The position numbers were made by a program, and so were the translations under genes. Below are positions 50,424 through 59,220 of a stretch of 64,000 bases of DNA, one piece after another. Numbering within the stretch: the first letter of the stretch is position 1; each line of letters opens with the position of its first letter. The notes under the pieces were generated by a model. That model made no database searches and was not told the origin of the DNA. It saw only the letters and a program-made list of their open reading frames with translations. The stretch comes from Acinetobacter defluvii (GTDB lineage: Bacteria > Pseudomonadota > Gammaproteobacteria > Pseudomonadales > Moraxellaceae): the NCBI RefSeq assembly GCF_001704615.3, contig NZ_CP029397.2, positions 372,001-436,000 on the forward strand, read 5' to 3'.

Positions 50424-51128
50424 ATGACTTGGAAATTAAAGGCAATTAGCGCAGAACTTGAAGGCAAAGAAGTCCTCATTAACAAAGATATGTTGGTGGG
50501 TCGTCATCAAGATGCAGAAATTCAATTGCAATCGGCTGAAGTATCTCGCCGCCATGCTGCTTTTTTAGTAAAAGATGATGCACTTTGGGTTCAAGATTTG
50601 AAATCATCCAATGGTACATTTGTAAATGATGTTCGTGTCGATGATCAAAAACTATTAAAAGATAATGATATTGTTCAATTTGCCAGTTTAAAGTTTCATG
50701 TCTATGCTCCTGCTGTACAAGCAGAGGTGATGCCTGAACAGGCATCAACCGTTGTTGTTCCAGACGTTGTAGAAGAAATTATACAACCTGTAGAAGCGAT
50801 TGCGACTTCAGAAATTGACCAAAAAGATGTAGAAAAGACAGCTGCACAACAAATGAATGAGCAAGGTATGTCTGAGCTTTCTGCACGAGATGAGAATGTT
50901 CAACTCTCTCGTGATGGTATGCCAACCCATATCGGTGTGCCAAAACCTGCACCAATTCCAAAAGATGTGGATATTCATGCACCAAGCACACCAGAAGCAT
51001 GTGATATTAAAACACCTGATGTTTGTGTAGAGAAAGAAGCTGAAACGCAAAAAAATGCACAAATCGGTTTAATTACCATCATTGCTTTGGTGATTCTAGC
51101 AGTGATAGCTTGGCTATTTTTTAAATAA
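50424..51128 (+). CDS. FHA-domain protein with C-terminal membrane anchor
   Basis: A 234-residue protein: FHA domain (about residues 1-95; LVGRHQDAEIQL, VSRRHAAF and SSNGTFVND are the phospho-threonine-binding motifs), a long acidic Pro/Glu/Val linker, and a C-terminal membrane helix (about 212-232). FHA domains bind phosphothreonine. The ATG at 50424 is chosen over a start ten codons earlier because GAGAAG precedes it. It follows gspD by 125 bp; a link with secretion is only contextual. Confidence 0.85.
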   Translation: MTWKLKAISAELEGKEVLINKDMLVGRHQDAEIQLQSAEVSRRHAAFLVKDDALWVQDLKSSNGTFVNDVRVDDQKLLKDNDIVQFASLKFHVYAPAVQAEVMPEQASTVVVPDVVEEIIQPVEAIATSEIDQKDVEKTAAQQMNEQGMSELSARDENVQLSRDGMPTHIGVPKPAPIPKDVDIHAPSTPEACDIKTPDVCVEKEAETQKNAQIGLITIIALVILAVIAWLFFK

Positions 51129-51150
51129 GCCTTGTTTTCGATTTACAATC

Positions 51151-51178
51151 AAGGCATGCAATCGCATGCCTTTGTTTT
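51151..51178 (+). terminator. Intrinsic terminator after the FHA gene
   Basis: 9-bp stem AAGGCATGC / GCATGCCTT with a 4-nt loop, followed by TGTTTT. Confidence 0.8.
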
Positions 51179-51202
51179 ATCAGTGATCATTGGATGTAAA
51201 GT

Positions 51203-51871
51203 ATGAATGTTGCAAAGTTGGATCAACGAGAACTTATTTTATTTGATTTGGATGGCACGTTGGTTGACTCTGCCTTTGACTTATATCGAGCAATGAATCT
51301 GAGTTTAGAGCGTTTAGGATTGCCTTTGGTCACAGAAGCGCAAGTGCGTATTTGGATTGGAAAAGGTACAGCATTGTTTTGTGAAAGCACTTTGCGCTAC
51401 TTAAAAGGGGAGGTTGATCCAAGTTTACAGCAACAGCTTTTGGCGACATTTTTAGAGATTTATAATGCTGATCCTTGTGTGGACACGAAACCCTTTCCTG
51501 GTGTTTTAGAATTTTTACAATGGGGAATACAAAATAATAAGAAACTGATTTGTGTGACCAATAAGCCCGAGCAACCTGCACGAAAAATTTTAGAAATACT
51601 ACAGATGGATCATTACTTTGTAGATGTGGTCGGTGGGGATCGCTTTGATCGACGGAAGCCTGATCCGATACAGTTAAACTACTGCATAGAGCGCTATCAA
51701 TCATCGGCTGAAAAAACCTTAATGATTGGTGATTCAAGTAATGATGTCGAGGCTGCACGTCGTGCGCAGGTTGATTGTGTTGTGCTCAGCTATGGCTATA
51801 ATCATGGTGAAGATATTCAATTGTGTCAGCCACAACAAGTGATTGATAATGTCATGGAATTATTCGCTTAA
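51203..51871 (+). CDS. gph: Phosphoglycolate phosphatase (HAD family)
   Basis: A 222-residue HAD-superfamily phosphatase with motif I LFDLDGTLVDS (about residues 12-22), motif II VTNKPEQ and motif III/IV RRKPDP and GDSSNDVEAA. It removes phosphate from 2-phosphoglycolate, which arises from DNA repair. It lies just upstream of trpE, the arrangement found in Pseudomonas relatives. There are 149 bp to the trpE start, which include the leader peptide below. Confidence 0.9.
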   Translation: MNVAKLDQRELILFDLDGTLVDSAFDLYRAMNLSLERLGLPLVTEAQVRIWIGKGTALFCESTLRYLKGEVDPSLQQQLLATFLEIYNADPCVDTKPFPGVLEFLQWGIQNNKKLICVTNKPEQPARKILEILQMDHYFVDVVGGDRFDRRKPDPIQLNYCIERYQSSAEKTLMIGDSSNDVEAARRAQVDCVVLSYGYNHGEDIQLCQPQQVIDNVMELFA

Positions 51872-51930
51872 AATCATGTGACTCCTTACACTAGAGCCTG
51901 CAAAAATAAATTGATGAAAAGGAAAGAGGA

Positions 51931-51966
51931 ATGAACAGTAAACAAGTTTTTCGATGGCGACACTAA
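51931..51966 (+). CDS. Candidate trpE leader peptide (11 aa, one Trp)
   Basis: A short ORF encodes MNSKQVFRWRH and has a strong ribosome binding site (AAAGAGGA) directly upstream. The single Trp codon (51955-51957) is followed by Arg, His and a stop. It ends 54 nt before trpE. Leader peptides of this size are known before trpE in Pseudomonas, where attenuation occurs; the role here is inferred from position and Trp content. Confidence 0.6.
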   Translation: MNSKQVFRWRH

Positions 51967-52006
51967 GTGCAATCCATATTTCAATCAACTTAGTAAAATC
52001 GAAAAA
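51947..52006 (+). promoter_or_regulatory. Leader secondary structure before trpE
   Basis: Two nested helices: outer TTTTTCGAT (51947-51955) with ATCGAAAAA (51998-52006), 9 bp perfect; inner ACTAAGT (51962-51968) with ACTTAGT (51988-51994), 7 bp perfect. The outer left arm covers the Phe-Arg-Trp codons of the leader peptide and the right arm ends immediately before GAGA, the probable trpE ribosome binding site. No T-run follows, so translational control is more likely than classical transcription attenuation. Confidence 0.5.
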
Positions 52007-52020
52007 GAGAAAATTTCCTG

Positions 52021-53514
52021 ATGACTACATTCAATCAATTTGAGCAATTAAAAACGGCAGGCTACAACCTGATTCCTATCTATCGCCAACGCCTTGCAGA
52101 TACAGATACACCACTATCTGTGTTTGCACGAATAAAAGATCATAAACAAGCGTATTTATTTGAATCTGTAGAGGGTGGTGAGAATTGGGCACGCTATTCA
52201 ATCATTGGTTTAGGCGAATCAACAGTTTTCTCTTGTAATGCAGGACAACTAACTATTCAACATGCCAATGGTGAGTTGAGCCAACAAGCTTGCTCAGACC
52301 CATTTCAATACATTCGAGATTTTCAAGCGCAGTTTAAAGTGCCATCACATGATTTAATTCCAGTGTTGCCAAAATTCACAGGGGGATTGGTGGGGTACTT
52401 TGGTTATGATTCTGTGCGCTATATTGAGCCCCGTTTAAGCAATATGCCTGAAGCTGACCCTGTAGGGCTGCCTGATCTATGGATGATGTTGTCTAAAACA
52501 GTAATCGTATTTGATAACCTAAAAGACACCTTATTTTTAATTGTGCATGCAGATGTTCATGATGCAGAAGCGTATACAAAAGCACAGCAACAATTAGATG
52601 AATTAGAAGCTTTGCTGGCAACACCGATTAGCTTACAAGCCAAAACACACACAGCACCACACTTTGAATCCTTAACAGGCAAAGAACGTTATTTGGCTTC
52701 GATTGAAAAAGTCAAAGAATACATTCGTGCAGGCGATGTCATGCAAGTGGTACCTGGGCATCGCATGGTATCGGATTTCGATGGTGAGCCTTTACAAGTT
52801 TACCGTGCATTGCGTCATTTAAACCCATCACCCTATTTATTCTTAGTACAAGGGCAGACTTTAGAAAATAATCAACCCTTCCATATAGTCGGTTCGTCAC
52901 CAGAAATTTTATCCCGTTTGGAAAATGGTATTGCCACAGTAAGACCACTTGCAGGTACACGCCCACGTGGAAAAACCAAAGAAGAAGATTTGGCACTTGA
53001 GCAAGATTTACTTTCTGATGAAAAAGAAATCGCAGAACATTTAATGTTGATTGATTTGGGGCGTAATGACGTTGGTCGTGTCTCAAAAATTGGCAAAGTC
53101 AAAGTGACTGATCAAATGGTGATCGAACGTTACTCGCATGTCATGCATATTGTTTCGAATGTGCAAGGAGAAGTGTTGGATGATGTCGATGCTTTGGATG
53201 TTTTTAAAGCAACTTTCCCTGCTGGAACACTTTCAGGCGCACCTAAAATCCGTGCAATGGAAATTATTGACGAAGTTGAACCTGTAAAACGTGGAATTTT
53301 TGGTGGTGCTGTTGGTTATTTAGGCTGGCATGGTGAAATGGACATGTCGATTGCGATCCGTACCTGCGTAATTCGTGAAAATAAGGTCTATGTACAGGCT
53401 GGAGCTGGCTTAGTTTATGACTCAAATCCCGAATCTGAGTGGAATGAAACCCAAATAAAAGCTCGTGCAGTGATCAAAGCGGTTGAATTATCATCAAATG
53501 GATTGATTTTATAG
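52021..53514 (+). CDS. trpE: Anthranilate synthase component I
   Basis: A 497-residue chorismate-utilising enzyme. The N-terminal domain has LLESVEGGENWARYSIIG-like Trp-binding segments (here YLFESVEGGENWARYS), and the C-terminal catalytic domain has the signatures VRPLAGTRPRG, DEKEIAEHLMLIDLGRND and FPAGTLSGAPKIRAM. With TrpG it makes anthranilate from chorismate and is feedback-inhibited by tryptophan. The trpGDC genes are not here, so trpE is separate, as in Pseudomonas. Confidence 0.96.
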   Translation: MTTFNQFEQLKTAGYNLIPIYRQRLADTDTPLSVFARIKDHKQAYLFESVEGGENWARYSIIGLGESTVFSCNAGQLTIQHANGELSQQACSDPFQYIRDFQAQFKVPSHDLIPVLPKFTGGLVGYFGYDSVRYIEPRLSNMPEADPVGLPDLWMMLSKTVIVFDNLKDTLFLIVHADVHDAEAYTKAQQQLDELEALLATPISLQAKTHTAPHFESLTGKERYLASIEKVKEYIRAGDVMQVVPGHRMVSDFDGEPLQVYRALRHLNPSPYLFLVQGQTLENNQPFHIVGSSPEILSRLENGIATVRPLAGTRPRGKTKEEDLALEQDLLSDEKEIAEHLMLIDLGRNDVGRVSKIGKVKVTDQMVIERYSHVMHIVSNVQGEVLDDVDALDVFKATFPAGTLSGAPKIRAMEIIDEVEPVKRGIFGGAVGYLGWHGEMDMSIAIRTCVIRENKVYVQAGAGLVYDSNPESEWNETQIKARAVIKAVELSSNGLIL

Positions 53515-53543
53515 GTTTTTCGCAATTTTTTTTAAAAAAACAC

Positions 53544-53571
53544 TTGCAAGGATTTTTGTTTTTGCTAAACT
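53544..53571 (+). promoter_or_regulatory. Promoter of the tRNA-tufB operon
   Basis: -35 TTGCAA (53544-53549), 16-bp spacer, -10 TAAACT (53566-53571), followed by a GC-rich discriminator. It lies about 40 bp before the first tRNA. The GC-rich discriminator is typical of stringently controlled promoters. Confidence 0.7.
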
Positions 53572-53611
53572 GCACACCGTTCCGATACGAAACGTACGAA
53601 ACAAAAGAAAC

Positions 53612-53687
<76 letters not shown>

Positions 53688-53742
53688 TCTTAAAGTTTTG
53701 TGATATAGTAGTAAAGGTTCAGCACTGAAAGTAAGTGTAATT

Positions 53743-53826
53743 GGTGAGGTTCCCGAGCGGTCAAAGGGAGCAGACTGTAACTCTGCCACGAAAGTTTCGA
53801 AGGTTCGAATCCTTCCCTCACCACCA
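53743..53826 (+). tRNA. tRNA-Tyr (anticodon GUA)
   Basis: 84-nt tRNA with a long variable arm (class II), as expected for bacterial tRNA-Tyr; anticodon GUA; CCA encoded. Confidence 0.95.
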
Positions 53827-53861
53827 TTAACTTTGATTGAAGTGGTTTATACCAACATTAA

Positions 53862-53937
53862 GCGGGAGTAGCTCAGTTGGTAGAGCGGTAGCCTTCCAAG
53901 CTACATGTCGCGAGTTCGACCCTCGTCTCCCGCTCCA
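53862..53937 (+). tRNA. tRNA-Gly (anticodon UCC)
   Basis: 76-nt cloverleaf, acceptor GCGGGAG / CTCCCGC, anticodon UCC. The three bases after the discriminator are CCA. Confidence 0.95.
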
Positions 53938-53950
53938 ATCGAAGATGATT

Positions 53951-54025
<75 letters not shown>

Positions 54026-54064
54026 GATTACAGTTTAGTAGATTGAAATCTACAAAAATTTTTA

Positions 54065-54090
54065 AAAAGCAGGCTTATTAGTCTGCTTTT
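54065..54090 (+). terminator. Hairpin between the tRNA cluster and tufB
   Basis: 8-bp stem AAAAGCAG / CTGCTTTT with only a short T-run. It may be a partial terminator or a processing site between the tRNAs and tufB. Confidence 0.6.
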
Positions 54091-54173
54091 CAAGTATTGG
54101 GTGTCTGGTTTTTAGACAATATGTCGATGGGTTGTATTTAGAACTGTGTTCGACGTAAACGAGGAAAATAAAC

Positions 54174-55364
54174 ATGGCTAAGGCTAAGTTTGAACGTAAT
54201 AAGCCACACGTAAACGTGGGCACAATCGGTCACGTTGACCATGGTAAAACAACTTTAACAGCTGCAATTGCAACTGTATGTGCAAAAACTTTTGGCGGTG
54301 AAGCGAAAGATTACGCTGCAATTGACTCTGCACCAGAAGAAAAAGCACGTGGTATTACAATTAATACGTCTCACGTAGAATACGACTCTCCAATCCGTCA
54401 CTATGCACACGTAGACTGCCCAGGACACGCCGATTATGTTAAAAACATGATCACAGGTGCTGCTCAAATGGATGGCGCGATCCTTGTATGTTCAGCGACT
54501 GATGGTCCAATGCCACAAACTCGTGAACACATCCTTCTTTCTCGTCAAGTAGGTGTACCTTACATTATTGTTTTCTTAAACAAATGTGACATCGTTGATG
54601 ATGAAGAGTTAATCGAATTGGTTGAAATGGAAGTTCGTGAACTTCTTTCTACTTATGACTTCCCGGGTGATGACACTCCGGTGATCCGTGGTTCAGCTTT
54701 AGCTGCACTTAACGGTGAAGACGGTCAATACGGTGTTCCAGCTGTTCTTCAACTTGTTGAAGCACTTGACACTTACATCCCAGAACCAGAACGTGCGATC
54801 GATAAAGCATTCTTAATGCCAATCGAGGACGTATTCTCTATCTCTGGTCGTGGTACAGTAGTCACTGGTCGTGTTGAATCAGGTATTGTGAAAGTAGGCG
54901 AAGAAGTTGAAATCGTAGGTATCAAAGACACGGTTAAAACAACTGTAACTGGCGTTGAAATGTTCCGTAAACTTCTTGACGAAGGTCGTGCGGGTGAGAA
55001 CTGTGGTATTCTTCTACGTGGTACTAAACGTGAAGACGTACAACGTGGTCAAGTATTGGCTAAACCAGGTTCAATCAAACCACACACTAAATTCGACGCA
55101 GAAGTATATGTACTTTCTAAAGACGAAGGTGGTCGCCATACACCATTCCTTAACGGTTACCGTCCACAATTCTATTTCCGTACAACTGACGTAACTGGTG
55201 CAATCCAGTTGAAAGAAGGCGTTGAAATGGTAATGCCTGGTGACAACGTTGAAATGTCAGTAGAATTGATCCACCCAATCGCAATGGACCCAGGTCTACG
55301 TTTCGCGATTCGTGAAGGTGGTCGTACAGTAGGTGCTGGTGTAGTTTCTAAAGTTACTGCATAA
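54174..55364 (+). CDS. tufB: Elongation factor Tu
   Basis: A 396-residue translation GTPase with G1 [14 protein letters not shown] (about residues 19-32), the switch [15 protein letters not shown]4 NKCD and the C-terminal barrel domains. It carries aminoacyl-tRNA to the ribosome. Codon use is strongly biased to a few codons, as for highly expressed genes. The gene follows the tRNA cluster and precedes tRNA-Trp. The kirromycin- and EF-Ts-contacting regions look intact. Confidence 0.98.
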   Translation: MAKAKFERNKPHVNVGTIGHVDHGKTTLTAAIATVCAKTFGGEAKDYAAIDSAPEEKARGITINTSHVEYDSPIRHYAHVDCPGHADYVKNMITGAAQMDGAILVCSATDGPMPQTREHILLSRQVGVPYIIVFLNKCDIVDDEELIELVEMEVRELLSTYDFPGDDTPVIRGSALAALNGEDGQYGVPAVLQLVEALDTYIPEPERAIDKAFLMPIEDVFSISGRGTVVTGRVESGIVKVGEEVEIVGIKDTVKTTVTGVEMFRKLLDEGRAGENCGILLRGTKREDVQRGQVLAKPGSIKPHTKFDAEVYVLSKDEGGRHTPFLNGYRPQFYFRTTDVTGAIQLKEGVEMVMPGDNVEMSVELIHPIAMDPGLRFAIREGGRTVGAGVVSKVTA

Positions 55365-55376
55365 TCATTATATCTC

Positions 55377-55404
55377 AAACCGAGGATTACGATTCTCGGT
55401 TTGT
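55377..55404 (+). terminator. Terminator-like hairpin after tufB
   Basis: 8-bp stem AAACCGAG / CTCGGTTT with a 10-nt loop and a poor T-run, so readthrough to tRNA-Trp and secE is possible. Confidence 0.65.
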
Positions 55405-55409
55405 ATTAT

Positions 55410-55485
55410 AGGTCAGTAGTTCAATTGGTAGAGCGTCGGTCTCCAAAACCGAATGTTGGGGGTTCGAGTCCCTCCTGACCTGCCA
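55410..55485 (+). tRNA. tRNA-Trp (anticodon CCA)
   Basis: 76-nt cloverleaf, acceptor AGGTCAG / CTGACCT, anticodon CCA; CCA end encoded. It sits between tufB and secE, as in Pseudomonas but not in E. coli. Confidence 0.95.
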
Positions 55486-55561
55486 TATTTTTTAAATAAA
55501 AAGCTTGATGCCGACTGATCTGGTCATATAATAAGTCGCGAATCCTACGACGAGTAAAAGA

Positions 55562-56002
55562 ATGTCGAATGATAAATCGCGTGACGCAATGGGCGGCGCG
55601 CCAATTCCTCAAAGAAATAACCCTGCTGAAGTAGTCAGTTCTGGTACACCATTTGATGTGGTGTTATGGATTGTCGCATTGGTATTGTTGGTCGGTGCAA
55701 TGTTGGTAAATCAGTTTTTACCTGCATATTGGGCGCCTGCAAATAGTATTTGGGTGCGTATTGGGGTAATTATAGCTTGTATCGTAGTGGCTTTAGGTTT
55801 ATTATACGCCACCCATCAAGGCAAAGGCTTTGTTCGTTTGTTGAAAGATGCTCGATTAGAATTACGTCGAGTGACTTGGCCGACGAAACATGAAACAGTC
55901 ACAACTTCATGGCAAGTCCTGCTGGTAGTAGTAGTTGCTGCAATCATTCTGTGGTGTTTTGACTACATCATTGGTTGGTTTATGAAGTTTATTATCGGGT
56001 AA
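55562..56002 (+). CDS. secE: Preprotein translocase subunit SecE
   Basis: A 146-residue protein with about three membrane segments (about residues 32-54, 60-80 and 117-140) and the conserved cytoplasmic amphipathic stretch ARLELRRVTWPTKHETVTTS between the second and third. It stabilises SecY in the SecYEG channel. The three-segment form with an N-terminal extension resembles E. coli SecE (127 aa). nusG follows 7 bp downstream. Confidence 0.95.
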   Translation: MSNDKSRDAMGGAPIPQRNNPAEVVSSGTPFDVVLWIVALVLLVGAMLVNQFLPAYWAPANSIWVRIGVIIACIVVALGLLYATHQGKGFVRLLKDARLELRRVTWPTKHETVTTSWQVLLVVVVAAIILWCFDYIIGWFMKFIIG

Positions 56003-56009
56003 GAGAGCT

Positions 56010-56543
56010 ATGAAACGTTGGTACATTATTCATGCCTATTCTGGTTATGAAAAACAAGTGATGCGTTCACTTAATGATCGAATCCAGCGTAGCGCTGTTG
56101 CTGATAGCTTTGGTGAAGTTCTTGTCCCTACTGAAGAAGTAGTGGAAATGAAGGATGGTAAGAAACGTAAATCAGAGCGTAAATTCTTTCCGGGCTATGT
56201 ATTAGTTGAAATGGAAATGAATGATGAGACTTGGCATATCGTGAAAGAATGTCCAAAAGTATTAGGTTTCATCGGTGGTACAGCAGAAAAACCTGCACCG
56301 ATTACGCAAAAAGAAGCTGATGCGATTCTTGCACGTGTACGCAATACGGGTGAAGCACCACGTCCTAAGACGATGTTTGAGCCAGGCGAAGAATTATTGG
56401 TGATTGACGGTCCATTCACAGACTTTAAGGGTGTGGTGGAAGAAGTTATATACGATAAATCACGTTTAACCTTAACGATTAACGTGTTTAATCGACCAAC
56501 GCAAGTGGAATTGGAATTTCGCCAAGTCGAAAAAACAATTTAA
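56010..56543 (+). CDS. nusG: Transcription antitermination factor NusG
   Basis: A 177-residue protein with the NGN domain (KRWYIIHAYSGYEKQVMRSL, and FFPGYVLVEM at about residues 62-75) and a C-terminal KOW domain (PGEELLVIDGPFTDFKGVVEEV). It binds RNA polymerase to aid elongation and couples it to ribosomes or Rho. It is in the conserved secE-nusG-rplK order. Confidence 0.96.
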   Translation: MKRWYIIHAYSGYEKQVMRSLNDRIQRSAVADSFGEVLVPTEEVVEMKDGKKRKSERKFFPGYVLVEMEMNDETWHIVKECPKVLGFIGGTAEKPAPITQKEADAILARVRNTGEAPRPKTMFEPGEELLVIDGPFTDFKGVVEEVIYDKSRLTLTINVFNRPTQVELEFRQVEKTI

Positions 56544-56562
56544 CTCTCAGTGGTTGAAAAGC

Positions 56563-56590
56563 GCCCGATTTAATCGGGCATTGTTATTAT
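56563..56590 (+). terminator. Hairpin after nusG
   Basis: 7-bp stem GCCCGAT / ATCGGGC with a 3-nt loop, then AT-rich DNA with few T. A partial terminator separating secE-nusG from the ribosomal protein operon. Confidence 0.55.
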
Positions 56591-56659
56591 CGCAACAAAC
56601 TGTTTGTTGTGTGAATAAATGGGGAGCCTAGCGGCGTTACTACCCAGAGGTAATAGATA
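56591..56659 (+). promoter_or_regulatory. rplK leader with possible L1 autoregulatory site
   Basis: The leader has the palindrome CAACAAA / TTTGTTG and a GGGGAGCC...CCCAGAGGT stretch just before the rplK start. In E. coli L1 represses rplKA through a leader site resembling its 23S rRNA target. That this leader serves the same role is inferred from position only. Confidence 0.35.
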
Positions 56660-57088
56660 ATGGCTAAGAAGATTGACGGCTATATCAAGCTGCAAGTTCC
56701 AGCTGGTAAAGCGAATCCATCTCCACCGATTGGTCCTGCACTAGGTCAACGTGGTGTGAACATCATGGCATTCTGTAAAGAATTCAATGCTGCAACACAA
56801 AAAGTTGAAGCTGGTCTGCCAATTCCAGTTGTGATTACTGTGTACAACGATAAATCGTTCACATTCATCATGAAAACTCCACCTGCTGCGATTCTTCTTA
56901 AGAAAGCTGCGGGTATCCAAAAAGGTTCAGCTGTACCTAACAAAACTAAAGTTGGTAAGTTGACTCGTGCTCAATTGGAAGAAATTGCGACTACTAAAGA
57001 ACCAGATTTAACTGGTGCTGATTTAGACGCACGTGTTCGTACCATCGCTGGTTCTGCACGTTCTATGGGCTTGGAAGTGGAGCTATAA
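56660..57088 (+). CDS. rplK: 50S ribosomal protein L11
   Basis: A 142-residue protein with the N-terminal domain ([22 protein letters not shown], about residues 8-30) and the C-terminal rRNA-binding domain ending [10 protein letters not shown]. It forms the GTPase-associated centre and is needed for RelA activation. rplA starts 3 bp after its stop. Confidence 0.98.
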   Translation: MAKKIDGYIKLQVPAGKANPSPPIGPALGQRGVNIMAFCKEFNAATQKVEAGLPIPVVITVYNDKSFTFIMKTPPAAILLKKAAGIQKGSAVPNKTKVGKLTRAQLEEIATTKEPDLTGADLDARVRTIAGSARSMGLEVEL

Positions 57089-57091
57089 GAC

Positions 57092-57787
57092 ATGGCAAAG
57101 TTAACTAAACGTCAAAAAGCCATTGTTGCTGCTATTGAAGCAAACAAAGTTTACACTTTGGAAGAAGCAGTTGCAGTTCTTAACGGCCTTCCTGCAGTAA
57201 AATTCAAAGAATCTTTGGATATCGCTGTAAATCTAGGTGTTGATCCTCGTAAATCTGACCAAGTTGTTCGTGGCGCGACTACACTTCCTGCAGGTACTGG
57301 TAAAACTGTACGTGTTGCTGTGTTTGCACAAGGTGCTGCTGCTGAAGCTGCTAAAGCTGAAGGTGCAGACGTTGTTGGTTTTGATGATCTTGCTGAAAGT
57401 ATCCAAGCGGGTAACCTTGATTTCGACGTAGTCATTGCTGCGCCTGACGCAATGCGTGTTGTTGGTAAATTGGGTACGATTCTTGGTCCACGTGGCTTAA
57501 TGCCAAACCCTAAAGTGGGTACTGTAACTCCTGACGTAGCAAACGCTGTTAAAAATGCGAAAGCGGGTCAAGCGCGTTACCGTGTAGACAAAGCGGGTAT
57601 CATTCACGCTGCGATCGGTCAAGTTGGTTTTACTGCTGAAGCTGTTCGTTCAAACGTTGAAGCACTTGTTGCTGACCTTAAGAAAGCAAAACCAGCAACT
57701 TCTAAAGGTATCTACATTCAAAAGATCACTTTGAGCTCAACTATGGGTCCTGGTCTTACAATTGATGTAACAAACGTTTCTAAATAA
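57092..57787 (+). CDS. rplA: 50S ribosomal protein L1
   Basis: A 231-residue protein with the signature [19 protein letters not shown] (about residues 130-150). It forms the L1 stalk that helps release deacylated tRNA, and represses the rplKA mRNA in many bacteria. It follows rplK directly. Confidence 0.98.
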   Translation: MAKLTKRQKAIVAAIEANKVYTLEEAVAVLNGLPAVKFKESLDIAVNLGVDPRKSDQVVRGATTLPAGTGKTVRVAVFAQGAAAEAAKAEGADVVGFDDLAESIQAGNLDFDVVIAAPDAMRVVGKLGTILGPRGLMPNPKVGTVTPDVANAVKNAKAGQARYRVDKAGIIHAAIGQVGFTAEAVRSNVEALVADLKKAKPATSKGIYIQKITLSSTMGPGLTIDVTNVSK

Positions 57788-58098
57788 GTTTTGGCTTATT
57801 TGACGAGATAAAAGAATTTTAAAGCCCTGAGTAGAAGTCAAAGTGCTACTTTGAATTTTGCGCAAGAAACGCTCTGTCGTATTTTGCAAGCTTAGGCGAA
57901 CTTTGAATTGATAAATAAATATTTATCAGCGTCAAAGACCTCAGGCGAGGTCGCTTTTCGAAGTGACTTCTTAAAAATCCAGTCTGAGTAGACGCGGTGG
58001 TGTGATTTGTTCATCCTCCGCGTGTAAATCGAAAGATTTACGAATTGGGAGTGCATCATCTTTTGTAGATGCATAAATCACCGTTAGGAGGTTTTACA
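57788..58098 (+). promoter_or_regulatory. rplJL leader with multiple stem-loops (likely L10 autoregulation region)
   Basis: A 311-bp noncoding leader. Stems seen in order: CAAAGT/ACTTTG (about 57839-57855); CTTTGA (57901-57906) with TCAAAG (57932-57937) enclosing GATAAATA/TATTTATC (57910-57927); GACCTC/GAGGTC (57937-57952, then TTTT); ACGCGG/CCGCGT (57992-58023); GTAAATC/GATTTAC (58024-58041); TGCATC/GATGCA (58052-58073). In E. coli the complex L10(L12)4 binds such a leader and blocks rplJ translation. The ribosome binding site AGGAGG lies just before rplJ. Confidence 0.65.
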
Positions 58099-58605
58099 AT
58101 GGCTCTTCTTATCGAAGACAAAAAACAGATCGTAGCGGAAGTAACTGAAGTTGCTTCAACTGCGTATGCTGCTGTTGTTGCTGACTATCAAGGTTTAACT
58201 GTTGAGCAATTAACTGCTCTTCGTGTTGAAGCGCGTAAACTTGGTGTTGCTACACGTGTTGTACGTAATACTTTGGCGAAACGTGCGCTTCAAGATACTC
58301 AATTTAATATCTTGAGCGACAACCTTGTTGGTCCAACAATCTTAGCTTTCTCGACTTCTGAAGATGACATGGGTGCAGCTGCACGCTTGTTTGAAGAATT
58401 CGCTAAAACGAACAAAGCATTTGAACTTAAAGCTGCTGCATTTGATGGCAAAGTTTATCAAGGTGCTGAAGTTAGCGTGATTGCGAATCTTCCAAACCAA
58501 GAAAAAGCGCTTACTATGCTTGCAAACGTTCTTCAAGCTCCTATTTCGAAATTGGGTCGCCTTATTACAGCGCTCAAAGAGAAAAACGAGTCAGAAGCTG
58601 CATAA
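58099..58605 (+). CDS. rplJ: 50S ribosomal protein L10
   Basis: A 168-residue protein starting MALLIEDKKQIVAEV, with the conserved VADYQGLTVEQLTALR segment and the C-terminal helix that carries L7/L12 dimers. The ATG at 58099 is chosen because AGGAGG is 8 nt upstream and the family begins there. It anchors the stalk to 23S rRNA. Confidence 0.97.
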   Translation: MALLIEDKKQIVAEVTEVASTAYAAVVADYQGLTVEQLTALRVEARKLGVATRVVRNTLAKRALQDTQFNILSDNLVGPTILAFSTSEDDMGAAARLFEEFAKTNKAFELKAAAFDGKVYQGAEVSVIANLPNQEKALTMLANVLQAPISKLGRLITALKEKNESEAA

Positions 58606-58653
58606 GCTTAAATCTATTTACACACCATTCAATATCCATTTGGAGTTACTCTC

Positions 58654-59025
58654 ATGGCTTTAACTAACGAAGAAATCCTAAACGCAGTTGCTGAAAAAAC
58701 TGTTCTTGAACTTGTTGAATTAATTTCTGCTTTCGAAGAAAAATTCAATGTATCTGCTGCTGCTGTAGCTGTAGCTGCTGCTCCAGGTGCTGGTGCTGCT
58801 GCTGCTGAAGAGCAATCAGAATTCACAGTTGAACTTGCTAGCTTCGGTGCGAACAAAGTTGCTGTAATTAAAGCAGTTCGTGAAGCAACTGGTCTTGGTC
58901 TTAAAGAAGCGAAAGATCTTGTTGAAGGCGCTCCTTCTGCAATTAAAGAAGGCGTTTCTAAAGAAGAAGCTGAAGAACTTAAGAAAAAACTTGAAGAAGC
59001 TGGTGCTGAAGTTAAACTTAAGTAA
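58654..59025 (+). CDS. rplL: 50S ribosomal protein L7/L12
   Basis: A 123-residue acidic protein: N-terminal dimerisation helices, an Ala/Gly hinge (about residues 36-52) and the C-terminal factor-binding domain ([23 protein letters not shown]). It recruits translation GTPases to the ribosome. Codon use is strongly biased. Spacing to rplJ is 48 bp. Confidence 0.98.
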   Translation: MALTNEEILNAVAEKTVLELVELISAFEEKFNVSAAAVAVAAAPGAGAAAAEEQSEFTVELASFGANKVAVIKAVREATGLGLKEAKDLVEGAPSAIKEGVSKEEAEELKKKLEEAGAEVKLK

Positions 59026-59067
59026 TCGCTTAGGGAGTCGATTATTTAAAAATCGACTCCACAAATT

Positions 59068-59098
59068 GGCTGATAGCTCTTGGGCTATCAGCCTTTTT
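59068..59098 (+). terminator. Attenuator between rplL and rpoB
   Basis: Perfect 10-bp stem GGCTGATAGC / GCTATCAGCC with a 6-nt loop followed by TTTTT. It probably ends part of the rplJL transcripts and lets the rest run into rpoB. Confidence 0.88.
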
Positions 59099-59173
59099 GC
59101 GTTACAATAATCGGCTCGATTTTGGATTGAATGATATAAAAATCATCAATTTTAAAAATAAGCAAATAAAATC

Positions 59174-59220
59174 AAACGCTTAACAATATTTTTCCATTTT
59201 AAAAATATTGTTAAGCGTTT
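59174..59220. repeat. 20-bp perfect inverted repeat before rpoB
   Basis: Arms at 59174-59193 and 59201-59220 are exact reverse complements around a 7-nt loop. The resulting RNA stem could be an RNase III cleavage site (inference). Confidence 0.9.

Noticed and set aside
51330-51758. 142-residue open frame on the minus strand opposite gph
   Set aside because: Antisense shadow of a well-supported gene; no ribosome binding site and no recognisable domain.
51969-52020. Classical trp attenuator (terminator hairpin with T-run)
   Set aside because: The hairpins near trpE are followed by A-rich sequence, not T; therefore only a translational or otherwise atypical mechanism was proposed.
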